Assembly: GCF_040546585.1 (NCBI RefSeq)
Contig: NZ_JBEPOC010000001.1
Span: forward strand, 2,666,001-2,730,000
Length of the DNA stretch: 64,000 nucleotides
From: Marmoricola sp. OAE513
Lineage (GTDB): Bacteria; Actinomycetota; Actinomycetes; Propionibacteriales; Nocardioidaceae
Reading direction: 5' to 3'
Shown here piece after piece: positions 1-8,407 of this stretch (positions within the stretch are counted from its first letter, which is position 1; each line of letters starts with the position of its first letter). Under the pieces are notes generated by a model. It was not told where the DNA came from and ran no database searches. It was given only the letters and a program-made list of their open reading frames with translations. A program made the translations under genes and the position numbers.

Positions 1-2
1 AG

Positions 3-1272
3 CCGGTGGTCGTGGTCGAGCCGCCTCCGGTGGTCGAGCCGCCTCCGGTGGTCGAGCCGTCCCCGGTGGTCGAGCCTGCCGAGACCCCCGCACCCGTCGA
101 GCCTGAGTCGATTTCCGAGTCGTCCCTGGTGGTCGAGCTGCCTTCGGTGGTCGAGCCTGTCGAGACCCCCGCACCCGTCGAGCCTGAGTCGACTTCCGTG
201 CCGTCCCCAGAGCCCGAGGCACCTTCCGAGCCCGAGCCGCCCTCGGAGCCCGAGCCGTCCCCGGTGGTCGAGCCTGTCGAGACCCCCGCAGCCCGCCCGC
301 TCTTCGCCGACGAGCTCGCGGGCCCTGAGCCTGCGGCGGATGATGAGGACGGCGCCGAGGACCCTCAACCTCAGCCGCGCCTCGGCTTCCGTGCCCGCCG
401 CCGCGCTCGCAAGGAAGAAGCAGCCACCGCCGAAACCGCTCTCCCCGCGGTGGGCGAGCCCGCCGAACCCGCCGAGACCTCCGCGCCCGAACTCCCCCCG
501 GTGGTCGAGCCTGTCGAGACCCCCGCCTCCGAGCCCGACTTCGACGCCGACCTGCAGGCGCGCATCGACGCCGAGATCGAGCGCAAGCTCACCCTGCCTT
601 CCCGCCGCGCCCGCAAGGAGGCGAAGCAGGCCAAGGCCGCGGAGAAGGCGGCGGCGAAGGCCGCCGCTGCGGAGCCCGAGAGGTCCGAGCCGTCCGCCGT
701 ACAGATCTCTGCACTTCTGGACGCCCCGTCGGACGACTCCGACCCCGCTCCGGCCGCGCCAGAGATCCCACCGACCGACGCGCCCGAGAACACCGACGAA
801 TCCATCGCCCTGCCCCGACGCAAGGCCGAGCGGCAGCTCCCCGACCTCGGCTGGATGATCCCCGGCGGCCTGCTCCTGGTGCTCCCGGTCCTGGTGATCA
901 TCGGTGTCTTCGTCCTGGTCAAGGGACCGGGTGGTTCCAGCTACGGCGACAGCACCATCACGCCGCCGGCGAAGATCGACGAGGGCGACCGCTTCGATGT
1001 CGGTTCGTTCACCGCGGACGGCGGCTGGACGATCAGCCGGACCAGCCCGCTCTGGACCGTCAGCGGACTGAGGGTCACGAACGTGTCCTCGGCCCCCGAC
1101 ACCGCGTCGTTCACCCTGAAGCTCTACAAGCTCACCAAGGTGGTCGTCGTCCTCGACTGCACCACGGGCGAGCTCGCGCCCGAGCAGGACCAGGTGGTCA
1201 GCTGCAACGACCCGGCGAACATCCCGGTGACCGCGGACTGGAGATCGGATCACTGTTCAGCAGGCGTTCTAG
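3..1272 (+). CDS. Membrane-anchored protein with repeat-built acidic proline-rich N-terminus (5' partial, frameshifted)
   Basis: The gene enters from the left edge, so its true start is not seen. The N-terminal part is low-complexity Pro/Glu/Val sequence in which VVEPVETP or close variants recur at least four times. Arg/Ala/Lys-rich stretches follow. One transmembrane segment (GGLLLVLPVLVIIGVFVLV, about 865-920) leads to an outer domain of roughly 110 residues, predicted beta-rich. The open frame runs on to 1997 through the oppositely oriented acetyltransferase gene, which is not credible. Removing one A near 1242 restores a frame ending WDRITVQQAF and a stop at 1270-1272, six bases before the convergent gene ends. 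I read this as a one-base insertion. Function is unknown. The cytoplasmic tail appears to have grown from the dispersed repeat described in the findings. Confidence 0.6.
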
Positions 1273-1277
1273 GCGTC

Positions 1278-1775
1278 CTACAGCATCAGCTGGTAGATCG
1301 CGACGTCGATCATCCGGTCCTGCTTGTCGCCCACCTCGGACATCGTCCCGGCGAGCTCGAACCCGTGCCGCACGTGCAGCGCGACGCTGCCGTCGTTCGG
1401 CATCGCGATCAGGGCCAACGCCGTGTGGAACCCGGCCGCGCGGAGCCGTTCGAGCAGGGCGGCGTACAGCAGGCTGCCGGTGCCCGAACGTCGGGCGTCG
1501 GTGTGCAGGTAGACGGAGGTCTCCCGGGTCCGGTGGTAGGCCGGGCGGTCACGGAAGGGCGACGCGTAGGCGAAGCCGACCACCCGATCGCCGTCCACGG
1601 CGACCACGAACGGGTCGCCCGTGGTGAGCTTGTGCTGCCAGTCGCCCAGCGGTCGCTCCTCGGTCTCGAACGTGGAGTAGGCGTGCAGCGACTCGTGGGT
1701 GTAGATCGCGGCGACCGAGACGAGATCGGCCTCGACGGCGTCGCGGATCGTCACGGGGGCAGACATGGGATCCAT
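1278..1775 (-). CDS. GNAT N-acetyltransferase, phosphinothricin-acetyltransferase-like
   Basis: A 165-residue single-domain acetyltransferase. It begins with the strand TIRDAVEADLVSVAAIY, has the acceptor-side motif THESLHAYSTFETEERP typical of the PAT/MnaT branch, and carries an acetyl-CoA pyrophosphate loop of the form R-R-S-G-T-G-S near residues 95-101. Family members acetylate amines such as phosphinothricin or methionine sulfoximine. The substrate here cannot be read from sequence. Two in-frame ATGs (1775 and 1766) are possible starts, and I used the upstream one. It converges on the membrane protein to its left. Confidence 0.8.
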   Translation of the reverse strand: MDPMSAPVTIRDAVEADLVSVAAIYTHESLHAYSTFETEERPLGDWQHKLTTGDPFVVAVDGDRVVGFAYASPFRDRPAYHRTRETSVYLHTDARRSGTGSLLYAALLERLRAAGFHTALALIAMPNDGSVALHVRHGFELAGTMSEVGDKQDRMIDVAIYQLML

Positions 1776-1810
1776 GATCCCACCGGGGACCGGTGCGGCA
1801 GACTTGCGGT

Positions 1811-2872
1811 GTGGGCGATCGCATGGACGACCTCTTGGCGTCCCTCAAGGAACCGGGCCCCGTGCGCCAGTGGTCACTGGTCGCGGCGGTCCTGCTCGGG
1901 ACCGTTCTCGTCGGCGCCGTCATCGGCACCGCGATCGGCAAGGGCGCCGGCGGGGGTGGCACGAGCACACCGACCGCCGTCTTCCGCCCGGCCGTGACCG
2001 GTGAGCTGATCACCGCGCCCGGTGCGAGCCCGAAGAAGCTCGACAAGCCGTTGGCGCTCGGCTCGAGGAGCGCAGGCCTCGCCGTCGTCGCGCTCTCACC
2101 GGTCGACCGGGTGAAGACCGAGGACGGCGTCCGCCGACCTCCCGAGGGAAGCCGGATGGTCGCGTTCAAGGTCGCCGACTGGACCTGCGAGGACACCCCG
2201 TGCGAGTCCTGGGACACGCTGGACCCGCAGGTCTCCATCGACGGGACGACCTCGTCGTTGGAGTCCGGCCAGAACACCTACGTCGTCGTGGTGCCCCCCG
2301 GTACGGACGAGGTCGACCTGGTCGTCGACGCCGACGAATTCAGCCAGTCGGTCTCGCTGCTCGACGGTGAGCTCGGCGCGGACAACATCCTCTTGTTCGG
2401 CAAGCGCGGGTTGACCAAGCCGATCGACGTGCGGCAGAGCTTCCGGATCGGCGAGCGGACCAGCACCCCGCTGCTCGGCCCCGACGGACAGCCGACCGAC
2501 ACCTTCTTCCGCACCGTCAACGTCGGCGACGTCCAACGTCAGTTCTTCCTCGACGACCAGACGCCCTCGGACCCCGCGCGGACGTTCCTCACGTTGTCGA
2601 TCGCCTACACCTACGACGGTCAGCAACAGGCCAGCGCGTTCGACCCGAGCGAGATCAAGTTCGTCCTGGGCGACGGGCGGACCTTCCCGGCCAAGGACCT
2701 CGACCCCTCCCCGGAGAAGGCACTGCTGGGCTTCGAGATCCCGGCGAAGGCCAAGCGCGGCACGATCGTGATCGGCGGGACGTTCGAGAAGACCTCCACC
2801 ACCGGCGTCGCGTACTCCTCGACGCTGGGGACCAAGGAGATCGAGGTCGACCTCAAGCCGGCAGCGGGATGA
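1811..2872 (+). CDS. Single-pass membrane protein with large outer domain, function unknown
   Basis: About 353 residues. A short cytoplasmic N-terminus (DDLLASLKEPGPVRQW) precedes one transmembrane helix (VAAVLLGTVLVGAVIGTAIG). A glycine/serine/threonine linker and a roughly 290-residue extracytoplasmic region follow. The outer region contains two predicted beta-sandwich-like halves with alternating hydrophobic strands. It resembles the first gene in topology but not in sequence. The GTG at 1811 lies six bases after CAGACT, the spacing seen at other leaderless starts here. The ATG at 1823 is the alternative and leaves the membrane segment intact. No enzymatic motif is visible. Confidence 0.65.
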   Translation: MGDRMDDLLASLKEPGPVRQWSLVAAVLLGTVLVGAVIGTAIGKGAGGGGTSTPTAVFRPAVTGELITAPGASPKKLDKPLALGSRSAGLAVVALSPVDRVKTEDGVRRPPEGSRMVAFKVADWTCEDTPCESWDTLDPQVSIDGTTSSLESGQNTYVVVVPPGTDEVDLVVDADEFSQSVSLLDGELGADNILLFGKRGLTKPIDVRQSFRIGERTSTPLLGPDGQPTDTFFRTVNVGDVQRQFFLDDQTPSDPARTFLTLSIAYTYDGQQQASAFDPSEIKFVLGDGRTFPAKDLDPSPEKALLGFEIPAKAKRGTIVIGGTFEKTSTTGVAYSSTLGTKEIEVDLKPAAG

Positions 2873-2936
2873 GGGCGCAGCAAAGGCAGGAAGTCGCCGC
2901 ACTTCGGCAGGAAATGGGTGCGGGGCCTTCTCGGTG

Positions 2937-3473
2937 ATGGGGCAGACTGCACCGGTGGCCATCGAACCTGACACCAAGGACTGGACCTGGGTCCTCGAAG
3001 AGCGCTGCGACGAGTGCGGCTTCGATCCGGCAGTCGTGGACGTGCGCGCCCTGCCTGACCTGATCGCCGCGAACCTGCGCGGGTGGGACGGCGCGCTCGC
3101 CGATCCGGACGCCGCCGTCCGACCGGCGTCGAACGTCTGGTCCGTGCTCGAGTACGGCTGCCACGTCCGCGACGTGCACCGCCTGTTCGGCGAGCGGGTG
3201 CGGTTGATGCTCGAGGAGGACGACCCGCAGTTCGCGAACTGGGACCAGGACGAGACCGCGGTCGAGAGCCGGTACGACGAGCAGGACCCGGCCGTCGTCG
3301 CGGGTGAGATGGCCGAGGCCGCCGACCAGATCGCCGCTGTGTTCGCGGGCGTGCAGGAGGACCAGTGGGACCGTCCGGGCCGACGCAGCAACGGCTCGCG
3401 CTTCACGGTCGCCACCCTCGGGGCGTACTACCTGCACGACGTCGTCCACCACCTGCACGACATCGGTCGGTGA
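2937..3473 (+). CDS. DinB/maleylpyruvate-isomerase-like protein
   Basis: 178 residues. The opening DTKDWTWVLEERCDECGFD is characteristic of an actinobacterial subgroup of the DinB superfamily, a four-helix fold that includes mycothiol-dependent isomerases and transferases. Candidate metal-binding histidines lie in the middle (EYGCHVRDVHRLF) and near the C-terminus (YYLHDVVHHLHDIG), in the usual order for the fold. Substrate is unknown. Start choice is uncertain: ATG 2937 was used, but GTG 2955 would begin just before the conserved region. The stop overlaps the GTG start of the DUF3046 gene by four bases, implying translational coupling. Confidence 0.78.
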   Translation: MGQTAPVAIEPDTKDWTWVLEERCDECGFDPAVVDVRALPDLIAANLRGWDGALADPDAAVRPASNVWSVLEYGCHVRDVHRLFGERVRLMLEEDDPQFANWDQDETAVESRYDEQDPAVVAGEMAEAADQIAAVFAGVQEDQWDRPGRRSNGSRFTVATLGAYYLHDVVHHLHDIGR

Positions 3474-3664
3474 GGCACACCGAGTTCTGGGAGCGCCTCG
3501 ACGCGGCCCTCGGGCCGGCGTACTCGCGCTCCTGGGCGACCCTCTACGTCATGGCCGACCTCGGCGGTCGGACCGCGCAGGAAGCGCTGGACGCCGGTGT
3601 CCCGCCGAAGGAGGTCTGGCGCGCGGTCTGGGCTGCCCTCGACCTGCCCGCGAAGGAAAGGTGA
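3470..3664 (+). CDS. DUF3046 family protein
   Basis: 64 residues beginning (V)RHTEFWERLDAALGPAYS and ending WRAVWAALDLPAKER, recognisable as DUF3046. This family is found in actinobacteria, commonly next to recA. The GTG start lies inside the stop of the upstream DinB-like gene (GTGA overlap), and its own stop shares a base with the ATG of the following MFS gene. The three genes therefore look like one coupled unit. The biochemical role is not known. Here an MFS gene separates it from recA. Confidence 0.88.
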   Translation: MRHTEFWERLDAALGPAYSRSWATLYVMADLGGRTAQEALDAGVPPKEVWRAVWAALDLPAKER

Positions 3665-4938
3665 TGGGGGAGACCGTGGCCGGTGCGTCGACCGCGACCG
3701 CCGCGCTGCAGCGACGTACGGTTCAGACCTTGGTCGGGGCCCAGGCGTTCGGTGCCGTCGGCATCACCATCGGTGTCGCCACCGCGTCCCTGCTCGCCAG
3801 CGACCTCGCGAACTCCGAGACCCTTGCCGGTACGGCGCAGACCGCCCAGGTGCTCGGCGCCGGTGGGGCGTCCTGGCTCCTGGCACGGGTGATGGCGTCG
3901 CACGGACGCCGGATCGGGCTCGTGCTCGGCTACCTGCTCGGGGCGGCGGGATCAGCCCTCGCCGTCCTCGCCGGCGTCGTGGAGTCGATGCCGCTGCTGC
4001 TCCTCGGTGCCACCCTGCTGGGCGCCACCAGCTCGGCCAACTACGCGTCCCGTTACGCCGCCACCGACCTCGCGCCGGCAGCCGAACAGGGACGTGCACT
4101 CGCGATCGTGGTCTGGTCGACGACCATCGGTGCCGTCGCGGGCCCGAACCTGACCGGTCCCGCCGCGGACCTGGCCGCCGCCTGGGGGATCCCCGAGCTC
4201 ACCGGTCCGTTCGCGCTCGGCGCCTTCGGCATGCTGATCGCCGCGCTGGTGCTGTTCGTCCGGCTGCGGCCGGATCCCTTGCTCGCGGCCCGCCGGCTGC
4301 ACGCGGCCGCGGTCCAGGACGGTACGGCGACCGCGTCGTCGGCCCAGCCGATCCGGGAGATCCTGCGGGAGCGTCCGATCCTGGTCGCGGCGATGACCGG
4401 GCTGGCGGCAGCCCACGCGGTGATGATCTCGGTGATGGTGATGACGCCGCTGCACATGCGGCACGGGCACGCCGGTCTCAAGGTGATCGGGATCGTGATC
4501 AGCCTGCACGTGCTGGGGATGTTCGCCTTCGCGCCGCTCTTCGGCAGCGCGGTCGACCGGTTCGGAGCACCGGTGGTCCTCGCGCTCGGGGGAGCGGTGC
4601 TACTCGGCTCGCTGCTGTTCTGCGCGCTCTCGCCCGAGGGCAGCTCGGAGGCGATCTTCGTCGGCCTGTTCCTGCTCGGCCTCGGCTGGTCGATGGCCAC
4701 CGTCGCCGCCTCGACCCTCGTCGCGCAGCAGGCTCCGATCGCCTCGCTCACCGTCGTGCAAGGGACCGCGGACCTGGTGATGAGCCTCGCCGCTGCTGTC
4801 GGTGGCGCCGCCTCCGGCGTCATCGTCGGGGTCTTCTCGTTCTCCACGCTCGCGGCGTTCGCGTCGATCTTCGCCGTGGTCGGCCTGGTCGCCGCGCTCT
4901 GGTCGGCCAGGCTGGTCCGCGTTTCACCAGCGCTCTAG
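3664..4938 (+). CDS. MFS transporter, 12-TM type
   Basis: 424 residues rich in hydrophobic helices, with 11-12 membrane segments predicted by eye. The loop after helix 2 reads [12 protein letters not shown], a degenerate version of the MFS motif A (G-x-L-a-D-r-x-G-R-r). A central cytoplasmic loop with RERPI separates the two six-helix halves, and the second-half motif [12 protein letters not shown] is also MFS-like. It is probably a proton-coupled exporter or sugar/drug permease, but specificity cannot be assigned. The start ATG overlaps the preceding stop by one base. A strong terminator follows. Confidence 0.85.
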   Translation: MGETVAGASTATAALQRRTVQTLVGAQAFGAVGITIGVATASLLASDLANSETLAGTAQTAQVLGAGGASWLLARVMASHGRRIGLVLGYLLGAAGSALAVLAGVVESMPLLLLGATLLGATSSANYASRYAATDLAPAAEQGRALAIVVWSTTIGAVAGPNLTGPAADLAAAWGIPELTGPFALGAFGMLIAALVLFVRLRPDPLLAARRLHAAAVQDGTATASSAQPIREILRERPILVAAMTGLAAAHAVMISVMVMTPLHMRHGHAGLKVIGIVISLHVLGMFAFAPLFGSAVDRFGAPVVLALGGAVLLGSLLFCALSPEGSSEAIFVGLFLLGLGWSMATVAASTLVAQQAPIASLTVVQGTADLVMSLAAAVGGAASGVIVGVFSFSTLAAFASIFAVVGLVAALWSARLVRVSPAL

Positions 4939-4956
4939 GCGGGTACTCGGGTGGCC

Positions 4957-4999
4957 GAACGGGGCACCTACTCCCTCCCCTCATGCAGGTGCCCCGTTC
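4957..4999 (+). terminator. Intrinsic terminator after the MFS gene
   Basis: A perfect 13-bp inverted repeat (GAACGGGGCACCT at 4957-4969 and its complement at 4987-4999) with a 17-base loop lies 18 bases after the MFS stop. There is no long T run, as is common in this phylum. Confidence 0.75.
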
Positions 5000-5043
5000 C
5001 CCGGCGTCTTTCCGCGCGACACGCGGACGCGATTGCTGGCAGT

Positions 5044-5059
5044 TCGAACACCTGTTCGG
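5044..5059 (+). promoter_or_regulatory. LexA (SOS) box upstream of recA
   Basis: TCGAACACCTGTTCGG matches the actinobacterial SOS palindrome TCGAAC-N4-GTTCGA at all but the last base. It ends one base before a TAACGT -10 candidate (5061-5066), so bound LexA would block RNA polymerase. Confidence 0.88.
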
Positions 5060-5125
5060 CTAACGTCTCTTCCACAGACGGTGCAAACCGGCGACTATCC
5101 ACCGGCCCTCCCGGGCGCGGAGCGA

Positions 5126-5149
5126 GTGTCGGGGGCCGTCTCTAGCGTC
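5126..5149 (+). promoter_or_regulatory. LexA-independent damage promoter of recA (RecA-NDp/PafBC type)
   Basis: GTGTCGGGG, then eight bases, then TAGCGTC. This matches the described RecA-NDp consensus TTGTCRGTG-N8-TAGNGT at six of nine upstream bases and all of the TAGNGT part. It lies between the LexA-box promoter and the recA ATG, the same relative order reported for mycobacterial recA P2 and P1. Confidence 0.75.
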
Positions 5150-5206
5150 TGGCAGACACGAGCTGCCGAAGACAGGCGCGCAGGACCTCGAGACAGGACG
5201 AAGGAC

Positions 5207-6296
5207 ATGGCTGGCACCAAGACCCCGATGGACAAAGAGCGGGACAACAAGGACAAGGCGCTCGACATGGCCCTTGCCACGATCGAGAAGAACTACGGCA
5301 AGGGTTCGGTGATGCGTCTCGGTGACGAGGTCCGCGCCCCCCTCGAGGTGATCCCCACCGGGTCGATCTCCCTCGACATCGCGCTCGGCCTCGGCGGTCT
5401 GCCGCGCGGTCGCGTCGTCGAGATCTACGGTCCGGAGTCCTCCGGTAAGACGACGGTGGCCCTGCACGCGGTTGCCAACGCGCAGGCCGCGGGCGGCATC
5501 GTCGCCTTCATCGACGCCGAGCACGCGCTCGATCCCGACTACGCCAAGGCGCTCGGTGTCGACACCGACGCGCTCCTGGTCTCGCAGCCCGACAGCGGTG
5601 AGCAGGCGCTCGAGATCGCGGACATGCTGATCCGTTCCGGCGCGCTCGACCTGATCGTCATCGACTCGGTGGCCGCGCTGGTGCCGAAGGCCGAGATCGA
5701 GGGCGAGATGGGCGACAGCCACGTCGGCCTCCAGGCCCGACTGATGAGCCAGGCGCTGCGCAAGATGACCGGTGCGCTGAACAACACCAACACCACGATG
5801 ATCTTCATCAACCAGCTCCGCGAGAAGATCGGTGTCATGTTCGGCTCGCCGGAGACCACGACCGGCGGCAAGGCGCTGAAGTTCTACTCCTCGGTCCGCC
5901 TCGACGTCCGTCGCATCGAGACCCTCAAGGACGGCACCGACATGGTCGGCAACCGGACCCGGGTCAAGGTCGTGAAGAACAAGGTCGCGCCGCCGTTCAA
6001 GCAGGCCGAGTTCGACATCATGTACGGCCGTGGCATCTCCCGCGAGGGTGGCTTGATCGACGTGGGTGTCGAGCAGGGCATCGTCCGCAAGGCCGGCGCC
6101 TGGTACACCTACGAGGGTGACCAGCTCGGTCAGGGCAAGGAGAACTCGCGCGGCTTCCTCAAGGACAACCCCGACCTCGCCAACGAGATCGAGAAGCGCA
6201 TCCTCGAGAAGCTCGGCATCGGTCCGACCCTCGACGCCCCGGCCCGACGCCGCCGCACCGCCGAAGGTGATCGACCCCGATGGCATCGATTTCTGA
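5207..6296 (+). CDS. recA: Recombinase RecA (C-terminal one-base frameshift)
   Basis: RecA polymerises on single-stranded DNA, drives strand exchange and triggers LexA self-cleavage. The protein starts [20 protein letters not shown]. Walker A is GPESSGKT (75-82), the L2-region motif [19 protein letters not shown] is intact, and the core is full length. Near 6240-6250 the frame breaks. The unshifted frame gives an Arg-rich tail that ends at 6310. A +1 shift gives [17 protein letters not shown] and a stop at 6294-6296, the acidic tail expected of actinobacterial RecA. One extra base there is the simplest reading, giving about 362 residues. With that correction recX starts inside the recA tail with a 17-base overlap. 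Confidence 0.97.
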
Positions 6297-6996
6297 TCCG
6301 GAGCAGGTAGCCAAGCTCTTCGGTGTCGCCCACGAGCCTCTCCTCGTGGGCGACGCCGCACCGGCGCGGTCGTCGAACGAGCCCCGGCGGACTCCTCACG
6401 AGCGTCGCTCGTCGAGCAACTCCCGGTCGTCGAGCTCGTCGAGACGCGGTGACGAAACCGCAGAGGCCATCGCCGACGACACTGACCGCGACCTCGGCCC
6501 CGAGGCCGATCCCGAGTCCGTCGGCCGCAAGATCCTGCTCGACCAGCTGACCGGACGCGCCCGAAGCCGTGCTGAGCTGGCGAAGAAGCTGGGGCAGAAG
6601 AACGTCCCAGCGGAGATCGCCGAGCGGCTCCTGAACAGGTTCGAGGAGGTCGGCCTGATCGACGACGCTGCGTTCGCTCAAGAGTGGGTGACCCAGCGGC
6701 AGGAGGGCAAAGGACTCGCTCGCCGCGCCCTCGCCCAGGAGCTCCGCCGCAAGGGTATCGACGACGAGGTCGCGCGGGCAGCGCTGGACACCGTCGAGAC
6801 CGAGGACGAGGTCGAAGCCGCGCGCCTGCTGGTGCAGCGCAAGCTGCGGTCGATGCGCGGACTCGACCAGCAGGTCGCGATCAGGCGTCTGGTCGGCATG
6901 CTCGCCCGCAAGGGTTACTCGAGCTCGATCTCCTTCCGGGTGGTCCGCGAGGAGCTCGACGCCGACCTCAACGACCCGGAGCACTCCGGCCTCTGA
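6280..6996 (+). CDS. recX: Regulatory protein RecX with repeat-derived N-terminal extension
   Basis: 238 residues. RecX binds the RecA filament and limits its activity. The conserved three-helix-repeat region starts around residue 80 ([20 protein letters not shown]) and runs to the C-terminus, including [16 protein letters not shown]. The first 80 residues are a low-complexity Ser/Arg/Asp extension. The DNA coding for residues about 48-58 (6423-6452) is a copy of the dispersed palindromic repeat, and the Ser/Arg stretch before it is probably related. The ATG overlaps the corrected recA 3' end, so the two genes should be translationally coupled and co-induced. Confidence 0.93.
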   Translation: MASISDPEQVAKLFGVAHEPLLVGDAAPARSSNEPRRTPHERRSSSNSRSSSSSRRGDETAEAIADDTDRDLGPEADPESVGRKILLDQLTGRARSRAELAKKLGQKNVPAEIAERLLNRFEEVGLIDDAAFAQEWVTQRQEGKGLARRALAQELRRKGIDDEVARAALDTVETEDEVEAARLLVQRKLRSMRGLDQQVAIRRLVGMLARKGYSSSISFRVVREELDADLNDPEHSGL

Positions 6997-7000
6997 TCGC

Positions 7001-7120
7001 CGAGCGGGCTCAGATGTCCCGCCGAGCCCCGCCGAGCGGGCGCAGATGTCCCGCCCAGCCACTTCGAGCGGGCGCAGATGTCCCGCCCAGCCACTTCGAG
7101 CGGGCGCAGATGTCCCCTTT
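7001..7120 (+). repeat. 32-bp tandem repeat, about four copies
   Basis: CGAGCGGGCGCAGATGTCCC begins at 7001, 7033, 7065 and 7097, an exact 32-base period. The first copy has one substitution and the last decays after TGTCCC. It lies directly after the recX stop. Confidence 0.9.
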
Positions 7121-7173
7121 GGCTTTCTCGACGTTCTCCGGTGCGCCGGGCTCGGTTGCCCGACACTGGGAAC

Positions 7174-7875
7174 GTGAAGGAACGGGGATTCGTCGCTGCG
7201 GCCGCTGCTTCGCTGGTGCTGCTCGCCGGCTGCGGCGGCTACACCGGGCAGCGCCCGCCCGAGGACGAGCCGGGCGTAGCGAACGGGCAGGGCGCGAACG
7301 GCAACGGTGACGGTCCGGCCGTTCCGAACCTCTCCATACCGCCGGTGACAAGCCCGGCATCGGCCTCGACCGCGTCCAAGGCACCGGCCTCGGGGCCTGC
7401 GTCGGGATCGGCGAAGCCGTCGAAGGCTGCGACCAAGGCTTCCACGGGCTGCGGCAAGGTGGGCAAGGTCAACCTGATCGGTTTCGTCGCGACCAGCAAG
7501 ATCCGCAAGTCCGTGCAGAGCTTCCGGGTGACCCTGAGCCAGGGCACGTTGTCGCGGACGGCCTGGACCGCTGACGACCTGAAAAACCGCCACGGCTTCC
7601 CGGTGGTGCCCGGTGTCGGCGTGGAGGGTGACAACTTCACCTTCGTGCTCGGGGGCAGCGGCAACAGGCCGACCGCACTCCCGGGCTCTTGGAACGCCGA
7701 GACCAAGGCCACCTTGCTGATCGAGGGACTCGCTGGGGACGGCCGCTCGATCTACCAGCAGAGCCGGACCTTCAAGTTCAAGACGACCTACCCGAACGGG
7801 AAGGCCTGCGACAAGACGCCGGCGCTGAGCTTCGGCACGAAGTTGACCGAGGCGAACCGGATCTCGAAGAGCTGA
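7174..7875 (+). CDS. Secreted lipoprotein, function unknown
   Basis: 233 residues starting at a GTG. The signal peptide ends in the lipobox LLAGC, predicting lipid attachment and export. A disordered Pro/Ala/Ser/Gly-rich linker of about 70 residues follows. The rest is a soluble domain from about STGCGKVGKVNLIGF to the end, with strand-rich sequence and two cysteines that could pair. It probably sits on the outer face of the membrane. No catalytic motif is visible. The upstream 32-bp repeat separates it from recX, so it is probably transcribed separately. Confidence 0.72.
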   Translation: MKERGFVAAAAASLVLLAGCGGYTGQRPPEDEPGVANGQGANGNGDGPAVPNLSIPPVTSPASASTASKAPASGPASGSAKPSKAATKASTGCGKVGKVNLIGFVATSKIRKSVQSFRVTLSQGTLSRTAWTADDLKNRHGFPVVPGVGVEGDNFTFVLGGSGNRPTALPGSWNAETKATLLIEGLAGDGRSIYQQSRTFKFKTTYPNGKACDKTPALSFGTKLTEANRISKS

Positions 7876-7878
7876 GCG

Positions 7879-8373
7879 TCAGCCGCCCAGCGCCTTGAGC
7901 ATCCGCTGCCCGACCTCGCTCAGGGTCCCGTGCGCATCGGCGACCCGGCACCAGTCGCGCGTCATCGTGGCGAACTTCGCGGGGTTGTAGATGTCCTCTT
8001 CGCGGATCAACCCGCCCTCGTCGTCGAAGGTCAGGATCGTGATGTTCGATTCCTCGTGCACCGAACCGTCGCCCGGGTCGCGCATGATGTTGCGGACGTC
8101 GAGGATCACCCGGTTCGTCGGGTAGTCGAACACGTACCACTTCGGCGGGAAGCCGATCATCTCGTTGCCGGGGAACTCGTCGACCATGGTCTTGACGATC
8201 CAGGCGCGGATCTCCTCGCGACCGTTGAAGTCGCCGTACACGTGCTCGCAGTAGGTGGCGTCCTCGGTGAAGATATCCGCGAACTCTGACCAGTTCCGGG
8301 TCTGGCAGATCTCCTCGACCTTGTCGAGGTAGCGCTGGAAGCCGGACTGCAACACGTTCTCGTTTTCGCTCAC
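7879..8373 (-). CDS. SnoaL/NTF2-like protein
   Basis: 164 residues from GTG 8373. The pattern of an N-terminal helix, then WSEFADIFTEDATYCEHVYG, then a curved sheet, is that of SnoaL-like alpha+beta barrel proteins, which act as small isomerases, cyclases or dehydratases or simply bind ligands. ATYCEHVYGDFNGREEIRAW corresponds to the family's pocket entrance and the 'G-R-e-e-I' turn. The substrate is unknown. The gene converges on the lipoprotein gene, with three bases between the two coding regions. A TTTGAT box six bases upstream of the GTG would allow a leaderless start. Confidence 0.8.
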   Translation of the reverse strand: MSENENVLQSGFQRYLDKVEEICQTRNWSEFADIFTEDATYCEHVYGDFNGREEIRAWIVKTMVDEFPGNEMIGFPPKWYVFDYPTNRVILDVRNIMRDPGDGSVHEESNITILTFDDEGGLIREEDIYNPAKFATMTRDWCRVADAHGTLSEVGQRMLKALGG

Positions 8374-8407
8374 CGCGCCATCAAACCACTCGCGGCAGAA
8401 TGTGGGA

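Noticed and set aside
1273-1997. Continuation of the first gene's open frame to 1997
   Set aside because: It crosses a convincing minus-strand acetyltransferase and lacks protein-like sequence. A one-base shift gives a natural stop at 1272.
7001-7120. Possible CRISPR array (32-base period)
   Set aside because: The whole 32-base unit repeats, including what would be spacers, and no cas genes are nearby.
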